NCBI GenBank assembly: GCA_012861695.1
Contig: JAAOOA010000027.1
Location: 13,310,643-13,374,642 of the forward strand
Length of the DNA: 64,000 nt
Direction of reading: 5' to 3'
DNA from: Trematomus loennbergii
Taxonomy: Eukaryota; Chordata; Actinopteri; Perciformes; Nototheniidae
In this document: piece after piece, positions 1 to 56,478 of the stretch
Layout of the letters: the number at the start of each line of letters is the position of its first letter
How positions within the stretch are numbered: the stretch's first letter is position 1
Translations under genes and position numbers: made by a program
Notes under the pieces: model-generated
What the model was told of the DNA's origin: nothing
What the model saw: only the letters and a program-made list of their open reading frames with translations
Database searches by the model: none

Positions 1-393
1 GGGCCCTGTGGAAGTCACTGACCACTCTAATTATCCTCTATTTTCTTCAAACAAGGCTCAGGCATTGTGAGTCGCTACCCTGGGATACAACCCGCTCCTC
101 ATTTTCTCTGAGATTCAATTCCACTCCATCCTCCCCTGTCTTTTACATATAAAACACTTTCTTCAATTATTCCTCTGACGTTCATATCTGTATTATTTGA
201 TGCCTTTGACTATTCAGAGCGACTGCTCATTTCGCCCCACTCTAGTGTGACTAGAATCAATCCCAGGCTCATTCCAAGATAGGCTGGATGTGTGTGTGTG
301 TGCGCCCAGTGTGGATAGTTGTTTGTTGAGTATGATTGAAGACAAGACACAGAGCGAGATTGGAGAAACAGACAGACCAGCAGAGGGAGGGCG

Positions 394-2741
<2,348 letters not shown>

Positions 2742-5700
2742 TGGTCCGTAGCACATCTGCATGGTCTTGTGCATACACTGTGTGTATGTATTTGCTTGCT
2801 TGTGTGTGTTTATGTGCAAGTGTGTACACATAGAGGAAGGGCTGCTGTTCCAGTCTGCTTTGCTGACAGACAGTCTCTTGGTTAATGAGCAGCTGTCGGC
2901 CATCACTATTCATGAACCCTGTCACTCACCTCCGCTCTCAAAGCACCAGCACCTGAAACCCCTAGTCTCTCATTAGCACTGCAGCAGCATAGGAGCACAC
3001 ATCAACACAGTATCTGTACCATAAGCATACATTAATTCTACAACATGACCATAATACTCACTCACATGTCTAAAGATAAGGTAACAAATCTTACAGCACA
3101 GTGAAGCCCACATCTTCAATTCAAATTGAAGCATTGTGGTTTAAACAGAATAGATTCTGGTTTGTTCAGGGAGCAAAGCATTTAATCATTACATTGCTGC
3201 TCTTTCATCTAATACGAAAAAAAGGCGTGCATATGGGACTTGACAAAAATTGGCTGTTTGATGTGTCCCAGAGGAAATAGATAGAGAACTGGGGTTTAAC
3301 TAAAGACCCCTGCCTCTGCTGTACTGTATGTGACAGTCATAGAAAATGACGGTTGCTTTAAGTTAACACTGGCCTGCTTTAAATTCTATATACCCATCTT
3401 TATACCCAGAAGAAACCGGTGAGGACAGCATCAAAGTATGGGAATGTTATCATCAAATGGAAGAAGAAACTATTACATAATCTTCTGTAATTATTTAGTA
3501 TTTGATTATTAAAATGTTTGAATGTTAAGGCCTTAGAAGATAGCAATCAATCTAATTATTATCTATTAAACTCAAGGTGTTCTGTTGATTGAAAAACGTT
3601 CTTCAAATGCAGTGATGATAACAGTCTTCCCAACTCTCTCTGATTACCTCTGTGTCAGGGAATTCACCCTGGAACTATTCAAAGCCACTATTGTGTGACT
3701 TAATGTGAGTTTGTAACGTGTGTGTGAGTGAGAGATGAAAGAGTTTTTTTGCCAGTACAATATACAGTATGATAAAAGAGAAAAACTATTCTGAAGTAGC
3801 AAAAAGTTATTGAGAAAGACAGACATAGAAAGTGAGTGACTGCAGGAATAATTCCCGTTTGCAGATTCAAAATATCGCTTCATGTCTCAGGTCTGTTCTG
3901 AATTATTGAAGAGCAGCAGAGTCAAGCCCAATTGTACTCATTCCTGTGAAACATATGAAAGCATAATTCAAACGTTGCCAGTTGCACTGACAAGGGGAAA
4001 TAAAATGCCATTTCCCTTCAGCAGGTGTATCGATTAAGGCCTTATCTGTTTTGCTGGCATTAGTACAGAGATAACCCGACATAGGTGATTTTGAACAAGT
4101 GACAGTAAACATATTGCCGCCTCTAACCACTATATGCGTTTCAGCACCCTCGTAGCTCAAACAAGATATTTTCTCCAAATCTCAGTTTACATTAAATAAG
4201 GCTCTCCTGGTCTGTCACACAAGGCGTTCTGCTTCCCCTGCAGTTCACCTCTGCCTTTGCAATATTTATTACAAAAGGCCTGGTTTCCATGAAATTCTTC
4301 TACATCTGATTCTCCACGATAGAATAACAACCGTGTCGGTGGCACATTGATTATTCACACAGAAAGAGACCAGGAAATGAAGGGACAATAGAGCAAAAGG
4401 GTTGGAGGGGTAGATTTTTGTTGCATTCAGGACCTCAGACAACAGAACCAGACTTATTGAGGTGAATGGAAACGATTAGTTTTCTCTGGCTTTTCAACTG
4501 AGGTCTGAGCAAGTGTACTCCCACAGCTGAATAACTCAGTCGCTGTCTCTCTCACACTTTTTCCTTCGCTGCCTCGTTTGATTAATGGGAAAAAATCATC
4601 TCTATTGAGCGATAGGATCATGCTGTTACCACTCTCTCTCTCTCGGCCTATCTCTCTCTCTTTCTGTCCGGCTTACTCTCATTCCCTAACAAATCAGAGA
4701 AACACACACACAAAGCCGAACACAGATCCCTGCGATTATACCTCCTGTTTTCCTGATCAGGGCTAAGTTTCATTAACACTGTCTTCCTTGGATTTATGAA
4801 CAGCTGTGCATGTTTAAATTGGCTTAGTGATTCATACAACACAGGCCTGTCAAGTAGACGACTATCGCTCTTTTCCTCTCTCTTCCTGCTCTCTCATTCT
4901 CATCATACATCAATTTCCTCTGTGTCCCTCTCCCACTGTGGTAAATAAGACACCACTGATTACTTTGGCTGTCTTGGGGAGCTTGCAGATAACTCGACCA
5001 TCCTTTTACTGGGGACTAAGTAAAGTGATGATGGCACAGCTGTAGCGGTTGCTGCTCTGGCAGTGGCCACTGTGAGCTGCGGTAAATTAGGAGAAGAGTG
5101 TATGTGTCTTGTGTGTGTTGGAGGCGGCAGGGATGTTCTCAAGCTGTGCGTATGAATATGGGCTCTGTTTCTGCCAAATAATCATCTGACACTCTTTCAC
5201 ACTCACAGGGCCCATGGCTTCCGAACCACCACAGAGCTGTCCACTCACCTAGGGATTTCTATTACCCTTCCTCGGCTTCAAGTCCTTTTTTCAAACTGAT
5301 TCACTAATGTTAGCTTTACCGATAAGCGCTTTTGATGGAAGAGGCATCTGCGGAAAAGATTCCCCCCACCCTTCCTGAGATAAAGGAGCTGTGGATGGGA
5401 CATGGCAGCAGAGGCGCTTGCCTGCACACTAATAAGAGTAACCCCTGCTTAGCCGAGTGCTCATGATTTCACATACCCACGCAGCCACATTTACAGATCT
5501 ACGCATGAAGGAGCATGTTCAGCACACAAGATTAGATGATACAAAGTTATTTCCCGCCATTTGGCTAAACTGAGAGCAGAATACATATACACACATCAGT
5601 GATGTGGAAAATAATGTTTGCATTTATCTACTGGGACACACCATCAGGATTTGGGTGGATGTATTGAAACCAAGGAGTTATCCCTGATCACCCGGAAATC

Positions 5701-8231
5701 CAGATATTTCCAGTGACTCTCTTCTCTTTTAATGAACTGTCTAATTTGTAGATTTCTCACTGTGACTTTGTGACACATTCAGTTTAGTCATAATCAATGT
5801 CACTGGAGAGAAGCCGAGGCCATGGGAAACTGCAGGGGAATAAGAAGGGAGACTAGACAGTCCAACAAAAAACAAAGAAACATCTCTAATATGTTCTACT
5901 CGAGAATAATGAGACAGAGATGTGAGAAGAGCAAATGAGAGAGAGAACAGCAGGGAGATGGAATAAGGGAGGCAATCTTGTTTCCAATATGCAGCAACTG
6001 AGGATCCTCCTGAGTCCTGCCTGTGCGTTACACTAATGTACTCCTGGGCCAAAATAAGCTCCTCAATGCCAACTATAGACCTTAAAGCGCTGCTCAAATG
6101 TTTGATGGAAAAGCACGGAAAAGCAATGAGAGTTGACCAAGAGCACAGTACATTACAGCTTACATTTTCACATCTGTAAGGTAAAGCTTACAAGTTCAAT
6201 ATTCTCAATCAGATCATGTTTGCAGATCAGAGTGCATCAGGTGACTTTGTTAACCTCTAGATTGAGAAGGTGAGACAGAATATATAACATTCCTGCGTTA
6301 AAAGACAGGGTAGTAAGAGCAGTACAGGGGTGGTGTCTTCCAGAAAAAGCGTGCCCAACAAAAGAGTTCAGCAATCCTTTGAATTTCGTTACAATAAATG
6401 TTTTTTGGGCTTCACTGACAAAGTAATGAAATGTAAAAGTAAAAAACATTATTTTGTTATGTTAGTTGTCGTTGTTGTTAGTTCCTTTTTATGTAAAAAA
6501 CACCTCTCTTTGGGAAAGATCCGGTTGTGGTATATTAATGTGGTACATGTATAAAGAATTACAACTATTCAAAAATACATAGATATATAAAAGCTTCCTG
6601 CTTTCTTCCATATCATCTCCATATATACCATGCATTGTTACATACTGTATTGTTGTCATTAAGCCTCAGCTCCTGCGACAGTAGATGCTGCAAGCACGTG
6701 ACGTAACAGGGAGGTTCTCTAAATGTGGCACAACCCTACGGATTGAAGAATACACTGACTGTATTTTGATGGTCAAGTGTCAAGGTTACTGTGTCATGAT
6801 TTAATTACTGTAGCCTATTATGAGTATTTGATACAAATGCCTAAAAGGAAAACATTGGAGACCATATTGGACCAGCCACAAAACTGCTGGTAATGATGAA
6901 TGTAAACTGCACATTGATTTGTGGTACGAATGATACAACCTAACATAAGACAGTTTAGGAACACCAGAAAGAAATAGTTATTAAAACGATATCATTGTGA
7001 GTAAATGTATGGCGTCATCCGAGATAGAACTGAAAGGCTTTTGTACAATCATTTTTTATTGTTGTCTTTTTCAGGCACAGGGATTTAACATAGATTCTAT
7101 AACCCTCCACTCACACTTCCCAGCATTGTTGTTTATATGTTGTACGCATTGCAAGCATAAAATAACAATTTTCCTCACAGGATTTCCACTGGCTTTCACA
7201 AAGCTGAGCTACGGGATCAGCTGGATGAAGAGCTCTTCAGTACTTTCTACAAGCTGGTTTATATCTGTGCAGTGGAGAGACTCACTGGTTTCCAAATGAT
7301 TGTCATGTTTCACAACATCATTCTGAGAGTTTATTCTTATAAACACAAGTAGTTACTGCAGCAATGCTATCTAACAAAGGTTCAGCTCTGAGCAGAATAC
7401 GTACAAGACTTTGGAGACACTGTCACAGGAATTGTGGGCACCAGGGGGAGAAATGTGAGGAAGGGAAAAGGGCATAGTGCTGTGGAAAAACCATATTGTC
7501 AGTCACACTGCTCTTCTGCTTTATCATTATTCTGAGTTAGTGGCAACAGATGACCTTTCCTGGTCAAGAGCTTACTGTGGTTAAAATTCAATTGAGTAGA
7601 AGGGAGCAGAAAGGAGAAAGAAAATAACATGGTACAGTAACCTTTATTCTAACATTGACGCTAACCTTGAACAGTGGGCCCCAAAGGGGATGAGCGGCTT
7701 GTACTGTAATGTGTGCGATAGAATAGGCTTCTGAGCGTGCATGTCTTTATGTGTTTATTGTGTAAGCACAAGAGTCTGTGCAGATGGAGCAAAAAGCCAT
7801 TCTTGCTTGTGTTTGTTGTAGCAACAGAGATATGAAGTCAGACGTAGAGAGAGAGAGAGAATGCGTACAAAGAAATTCAGGCACTGTTTAGAAATAAAGC
7901 ACTCATTGCGACTTTAACCATGTATGCTTGTCTTTTTTTCCCTTTTATAAATATATACCCATCAAAAACAGCTCCAACTCCACTAAATTGACCAACTCTC
8001 GACGACCACATTTCTCATCCTCAGCCATTACTTTACTGACCTCTTCTCTGTTTCTCACCATCCACTTTTACCCCGCCTCGGTTTTCTCTCCAGCTTCTCC
8101 CTCGAGGACTTAAACAGAACTAATTGAAATAAATGAACTGAGGAGCGAATCAGAGTTGATAACATCGGCTGTGTGGATGCTGATTGCAAGCTTGTTGAGG
8201 AATGTTTCAGAACTAGTTGATAATGAAGAGC
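2742..8231. other. Gene-free stretch downstream of col5a3
   Basis: No conserved exon or RNA gene recognised on either strand. A short CT-rich run lies near 4632-4664 and a GA run near 7847-7860. Open frames here are short and lack codon structure or family motifs. Confidence 0.55.
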
Positions 8232-9372
8232 CTTGTTTGCAGGGCCGTCCCTGGCCAACTTGGGGCCCCAAGCGACATTGTGAGATGAGGCCCCCCCCCC
8301 CCTCTGGCAGAAGTGAAACATTTTTTTGGAAACAAAGTACTTTGCAAATATAATTCCTGTTTATTATTATTATCAACACAGTTACTTTTTTATTCAGTGA
8401 GGTAAATGTGCATGTATGTCGTTCAGTATGCGTTTACAGGTGAATACGTCTGCATTTCCTGCCAAATACTAGCCTCAAAAAGATACAAATATAATGAATG
8501 CAAATAAACTACTTCTACTAATAACAATAATCAGAATCAGAATCAATTCAATAATATAAATACTATATTATTTTATTATAATATAGTTGTAATATAGTCA
8601 AGACAAAACATGCTTATTACAAGCTCAAAAACTGATATTTCTTAAATCTGTATTCAAATGTAGTTCCCTCTGTCAGCAATGTATCAACAACTAACACACA
8701 TTTCTATCAGTATTTCTCTGTGTTGTGGTTGACATGATGATGACTGTTAGGAGTTAAGGGGAGACGCTGAGCATCACCATGAAATGTGCAAATTGACATA
8801 AAAATGAATAAAAGGGGAATAAATGCTCCATGTTTTTTAGGCTGTAAACTTTAACTGTTATGTAAGCCAACTAGACAGACCGTTTATCACTCTTCCTCCT
8901 GCACATTAGCAGATACATGGCATCAAATACTGAATGTTAAATAAAGAATGCTGGAAACAACTGCATCGCCATTAGCATATATGCTATGCAGAGACTGCCT
9001 TCTCCATGTCGTGAATTGCAGCTGATGTTTTAATATGGCAATTGGCAAAAGTTTGACATTTGACTTATACAACATTCGCAAGTTGTACATTTGACTCATA
9101 CAATAACCCACCTTCGAGTGATGCTCTAGTTTCTTCATGTTTTTTTTTCTTCCCCCTCTTGCTTGCGCTGGACTGAAACTGTCTCTTCACCTGCACTAGT
9201 GGCCGTATCAAAGCCGTGATTGGTCAGATGTTGATTCATTGCAACGGTGTCGGGTTACAGACGTGCTCCCCTTGTCATTCTCACCCTGCGCGAGGCCCCC
9301 TGCGCAATGTCCCATGATGCCCCATGCAGCCTGCATGTTCGGCCTGTAGGGAGGGACGGCCCTGCTTGTTTG
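8232..9372. mobile_element. hAT-like non-autonomous element with 8-bp target duplication
   Basis: The element body is 8240-9364 (1125 bp). Both ends carry the 13-bp inverted repeat CAGGGCCGTCCCT, and the flanks are identical 8-mers CTTGTTTG (8232-8239 and 9365-9372). An 8-bp duplication and a CAGGG terminus are typical of hAT transposons. The inside is AT-rich with no transposase, so it is a deletion derivative mobilised in trans or a decayed copy. A C-run lies at about 8289-8301. Confidence 0.85.
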
Positions 9373-11664
9373 TATATTACACTCTAACTGGACCGAGCAG
9401 ACAGCCACATTCTCTCATGGATATTGTTATAACCCAGCTGTAAGGTCTGGAAAGGAAAAAGATAACATCATTATTTCATTTTTGTTTTATTCGCACATCA
9501 ATTTTTGACAAATGAATTTGTTTTTCATTTAAGCAGCCGGTTACTGCTCATTAAGAACTCAGAATAACTGTACAGTATATAAAATGAGTACAACAAACAC
9601 TATTCACAGGAGGAGCAGAGCAGGATCTGACAGAAGGAGAGGAGTTAATTACTGGAATGTTTAAATGCAGTGAAACAAATATAACAATGGGAGTATTTTT
9701 GCTAAATTACACATACTGGGCACACAGTCTACTGTTAAAGACGGAGGAGGTAGACTGAGCATTAACATTTCATTCGCTCAAGGGAAAATCTTTCATAAAA
9801 TGGGATTCACATTCATATGTTAATGTTGTAAAATTGACAGCTCCATTTGCAAATTTGAAGAAGTCTCTGTTAAGGCTGACATGCTGAGCTAACTGCAGTT
9901 AAAAGATAATCTAAAAACAAATCATGGAGCTGTTCCAGAGTCCGTCAATAAAGGAATACAATGGCATGATAATTGCACCCATGGTAATTTAACAATTTGG
10001 TTCTTGACTCTACAATTTTCTGAAAAAAAACAATATCTTTTTTTGTTTCTTTTGTCATCTTTTTTTGTTTCTGTGTACCATACATGAACTAGTCTACAAC
10101 TGCACTGTGTTGCAGTATGACAATAAATGATTCCTCAACTCTTAAAGAAATACAAAATATCTACAATGAATCTCAAGTTCTCAAAATGTTCCTTGATGGC
10201 ACCATTCACTTTAGACGTGATGCTATTAATGCTAGTTTAGGTAGAGAATTGTGGAATGGCATGATATAAATGTGGTTTAGGATGGATCTTAACTTTTAAA
10301 GCTATCAACCACATTGCTCTGAATGGTGCCTCACTGCTTTTCACTGGCCCTGTGAAATTGGCACAATCAGCCAGAAGATGTGCAAAAAACACAGTATACT
10401 AGTCCCCAGCCTCTGAGGGTGTTTCCTACTGAAAGAGCAATAACCCTCTCCCGCTGTAGTTCTATAATCCTGCCCACAAAGACACACAAACACAGTGACA
10501 CAAAATGAACAGAATCGTCTTTAGCACCACTGAAGAGCAAATCATGTCAAATTAACGGCAACATACTTTGTCAAAAATGTCAACATATGAACAAAACTGA
10601 GAAACAAAGCCTCTGAGTGTGGCGTAAAAGCAAAAACAGGTTATGTCAGCAGTTATAAAATGCTTTCAAGAGATACGTGAAATGTCTTTGTATAAAGAAG
10701 TGCAGTTAAGCCTAGAGACAGTTTTAATTAGCATGCTCTTAATTCTTGCCCTGAAAAAAATCCCAAAACCTAGTTGCTCAGGTATGTAATCACAAGTTTA
10801 TAGCACAGTAGAAAGGATTTTAGTCTAACATATACAGTATAGGACTGTAGTCCTTATAAACATGGATGGCTCAAAAAGCTTATAATTAAGCCTATGGAGG
10901 AAACCAGTCAAATAAAGGAAACAACCTTATCCGTTCAAGTAAGTGTTGGGTTCAATAACTAGCTACGCCTATTGAATACTAATCAAGGTAATTCACTGAG
11001 CAAACTGCAGTTGAAGGGTAAAAAGGACAATTTATCATTCTTGCACGCAGGTCATTAATTATGCTGCTTGTGTGGAATTAATATGCTAGGCTAGTCCACA
11101 ACTGCTATGCAATTGTCATTAGAGTGAAATCTGAGCATGCAAATGAGTATGACATCGTCTCTGATTTATGCCGTCGCAGTCTTTGTAAAACATTAGGTAG
11201 CAACCAGTTCATCTAAGGACTGAAAAGTACCACTTAACAGACCCATACACAGAATGACAGACTGTTATTTTCTCGATCGGACACATTTGTTTTGTTAGTT
11301 GTCTTGATAAGTGGTCATCGTAAAGTGGTGTGGTCCTCATTATTCTCAAGGATAAATTAAAGCACAACATTGAGAGAAAAGAAAAGAAAAACACTTAAAT
11401 ATATCAAATTGGAAATATTTCCCTTTGGTAAATGTGCTTTGTTCCCATTGGTACATGTCCTCTTTCTTGCCTTTCTTCTTATTGTTGTTACGCCATAGAA
11501 CCTATTTCATTGGCCACGGTAGAGTCTTAAATGAATACCACAAACCCAACACATACAGGAGCATGATATAATAAATATTGCTTGGGGAAGCAGTTCAAGT
11601 CCAATTTCTTTGAGTAAAACTGGCTGTGCAGGTCTTTTTGTTGTTGTTTGTGGTTGGCAAGATG
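9373..11664 (-). other. col5a3 3' UTR and downstream region (AT-rich, no gene)
   Basis: No coding signal. On the minus strand ATTAAA occurs at 10733-10738 and AATAAA at 9486-9491; these are the only canonical or near-canonical poly(A) signals I saw and would give 3' UTRs of roughly 0.9 or 2.2 kb. Which is used cannot be read from sequence alone. Confidence 0.35.
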
Positions 11665-52874
<41,210 letters not shown>

Positions 52875-53130
52875 CTTTCCAAGCGGAGACCCCCCTCTGC
52901 CTCCGCCAGCTAAACTTTATACTAAAGTTATATTTCTAGGAACCCAGCAGCCATGCGGAGAGAGAAGGACAGAAGGCAGTCTGTAGTTCCACTTGCTTGA
53001 TTGTTGGTCGGAGAAGTTTTGTTGTGGTGGCTCTTAGTTTCGCTCTACCCTTCTAATTCAATTTCTCCCTCTCACCATCACTCCCTCCCTCTTCTCTCCA
53101 CCTCCCACGCCTCTTCCCTCCCATTAGGAC
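52875..53130 (-). promoter_or_regulatory. Probable col5a3 5' UTR and promoter
   Basis: Directly upstream of the start codon. The sense strand shows GTATAAAG (about 52914-52921), a TATA-like motif only about 40 bp from the ATG, perhaps too near to be used, and a purine-rich tract (53051-53128 pyrimidine on the plus strand) about 180-255 bp upstream with GGGAGG-type Sp1/GAGA-like sites. The transcription start is not determined. Confidence 0.4.
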
Positions 53131-56100
53131 GGTCCCAGGACGCATGGATGAGATGCAGTAAAACCCCGTAAATCATTATTATTACTTGCGATAATTTGTG
53201 AGGTCTCACTTCTAAAAGTGCTCATTACCCAAATAAGTGACATAGTAACCTTGGTTTCTATGTCACTTATGTGGGTTAGTTTCCTGATTTTTAAATCTAG
53301 CCAGGGTATGCAACTATTACCCAGAGACTTCATATTGGAGGCAACATCTGAATGTATTGTTAAATTAGACTTGAACAGAATGTCTCAGTGATTGAAAACA
53401 GTGACCCTTTTCATAATATTAATAATGATGATGAATATTTTATCTCATAGTTTCCTTATTTTTAGTTGATTTCCTGTTTACTTTCAACGTCCACTGATAA
53501 TCAGAGTGTTCTATAAATTACTTGAAGCTGGAGGGTGTGGGACGTACACATTTTGAACTTCAGATACAACCCTAGTTCAATAGATCTCAACATTACAATA
53601 CCCCTGGCCAGTTCATGAAGTCAGGTGTTTGCTTTCCAGGGCAGGTTATCCCCACACCATCAGTCTAATCTTTCAGTTTCTCCATGCCTGTTCAAACTGG
53701 AGCTTGGTCACAGAGAGGCTAGAGGCTAAATCATCTCAGGTTAAAGGTCGTCATGGCCTACTAGGTCAGGAGCAGGCACATCTGGCTTGAAACCCATAAT
53801 TGAAAAACAATTTAATCCCACTTTGTGTAGCTCTTTTATGAAGAAAATTCTGACAGAAATGCCCTGTTTTACATGTCATCAACAGATTAAAAACAGATAT
53901 TTTAGCATTTCTCCATTTTGTATTACATCTATTTGTACAGGTATAACATAGTGAATTTTATTTGCATTAAACAACAACTTCATAATTTTTTTAGAGAAAC
54001 TGCTGATAGGAATAAGCTGAACAAATTGGTTGTAAAAAGTCACATGAAAACTGATCCTGGCTGGGACATCTGTCCTAAGCATCTGCCAAAACTTAAGCCT
54101 ATAGTGTTGATTACTTGTGCAGGTTGAATACAGTTCTGCCAGAAGCCTAATTAATTATACTGTGCTATTCAGTTGAGACATGCTCTAAGATAAGACTTGT
54201 GAAGACCTTGTCTAATTGGAAAATTACCAAAGATAACGTTTCTCGAGTCCAAGCTACAACAGGCCTTTGTAAAATAACTTGGAGCTGAATCCCAGAGAAC
54301 ATACAGAGAAAAGAAGCCAAGCCATAATTCCTCAAGGGAGAAGAGTCTCAAACCACACAAAGAGGGAGAAACACACCCATTTAAATGCCACAATTATCTC
54401 CTTTATCCAGAGGAACTGTTTCACATTATTTCTAGCCAAACCCCATTCTTAGCTGCAACTTATTAAACATTAAACATTAATGACATCAGTTACGATGAAA
54501 GTCCAAAACATGTTAATGCTTCTCCATGGTAAATAAATTATGTCAAAAAATTAGCTTTAGTGAATTCTTTCAAATAAGGAACCCCCTACCAACATGAAAG
54601 ATGCAACTTCCTGAACATCAAAGATAGTTAATTGTTGGAGAAACAAATTGTAGAGTGATAAGAAAAGAACATTAAAATGAGTTAAAGATAGGAGAAGTTT
54701 TGACAGAAACACCAAGATAAATGGACAGATTGAGGTTGATCTAGTAGGTAAACAACGGACTCCCTGACCTCACACAGTCTAACTTCTCAGTACCAGCTTA
54801 GCCAACCTGAGTCAGGGCCACATTCCTAACAGCTTTTAGCAGATAGTTACTAAGAGTCCAGTGGGTAGTCTGAACTCTGGGTGAGAAATATTTCCGGAGC
54901 ATGTGCTGTGTACCTTTGTCCCACTACCAGACAAATTACAGATTGATTGTTTGTTCTGTGTTTAAAAGAAACACAGAACAAACAATGAAACAAATAAAAC
55001 ATTTTTCATAGTTACAATGATTTTTTTTCCTAAAATATACCTGACGTCAAATACACCATGGCTTTAAATTATGACAAATGACATGACTTAAATGCGCAGG
55101 AGAATTCCAATTAAAATCAAGGTCAATCCATTTGTTTACTTCCAGCAGTCTGTCAGCTTTCATTAACCAAGAGGGTTTTATAAATCCAACTGATAAGAAT
55201 TTGTGTAAGGTAAATAGATTATCCTTTTCCAGGTTGATGTAAACAATGTTCAACATATAATTTAAAGTAACTTAAAGATCACTTAATCCTGAAGAAAAAA
55301 CTGCAGAAACCAACAGAGCAATTTTTATTTTGTACACACTGACAAATCATGTGGAAACACCAAGATACTAAATTAAACTCCATATGCGTTTTAACATGTA
55401 GTTATGATTAACGGATACTTTAAAAATCACAGGAAGTTTGGCAAGAGATACATCTTTCACAGATTTTAAGAGGGAAAAATAGCTTGAGGGTATATCTCTA
55501 TATGTCATTTTAATTTATTAATTCAGAATTTCCTTGGGACTACATAAATGATGCTTCCATTATTGAAGTTTGAAGTCTATTCCAGACATGTGGTGTGGTT
55601 TCATAAATTAGAAGTTTCGCTTCCTCCCTCTGCAGGTCATTATGTGCTGATAAATTATGGTGGACTTCTCTTATAATTGAATCACTAAGAGGGTCATCTT
55701 TCACCACCATATTTTGGGCTCTGGGAGTCATGAAACCTTATTAATCCCCAAGATGGAGGTGATGAGCATTCAGTATTATTGACCCCAATGGGCCTTCAAT
55801 TTAGTCTGACATACGGTCTTCTCCTTGTGTTGAAGAACATGCCAGAACAGGACAACAAGCTAACTGCCAGAGGAAATATGCAAGCATATTGCAAAGAAAG
55901 AGGCAGCTGACTCTTTCAGCTTGCCAATAATTGATTTATGTGTTTAAAAGATAAATACCTTTTATCCCTGCATTCAGTCAGTATGAAGTAACCACTTTAA
56001 ATCAGTTCATGTCTTACACCACTGCTTCCTAATGGGCTTGTGATGTCATTTAGTTGCATATTGGATGATGAACAGTGTTATGACATCCTGTCCTTCTGCT

Positions 56101-56434
56101 ATAACAAGGATTTTAAAGATGAGTGTGAATTATGATGGTCAATCTAACTTTGTGGACCATGTGTGTGGAGGGGAGCCTGAGAGCAATCCATTGTCACTTT
56201 ATTTTCCCATTTATAGCGGAATTATGAATGAGCCTAAAATAACAGCTTTCTTTCTGCACATGTAGATCCTAAGAAACAGCCAACATCTGTATGCTATTGT
56301 AGAACAGCAATATAGTCTGACTGCTAATGGTGAAAACAATATTCTTTTATGTGGGATTGTGTCAAATCAAATGTGGGTTTTGTCGGTTTTGTCAAAACAA
56401 GACAAATGGCTGACATCAAGAAAGGAAATAAAAC

Positions 56435-56478
<44 letters not shown>

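Noticed and set aside
52914..52921. TATA-like GTATAAAG as the definite col5a3 promoter
   Set aside because: It would leave a 5' UTR of about 10 nt; kept only as a weak candidate.
55540..55731. 63-codon minus-strand frame, with a compositionally ordinary protein
   Set aside because: Faintly resembles a decayed coding fragment, but no motif or second fragment was found to support a pseudogene.
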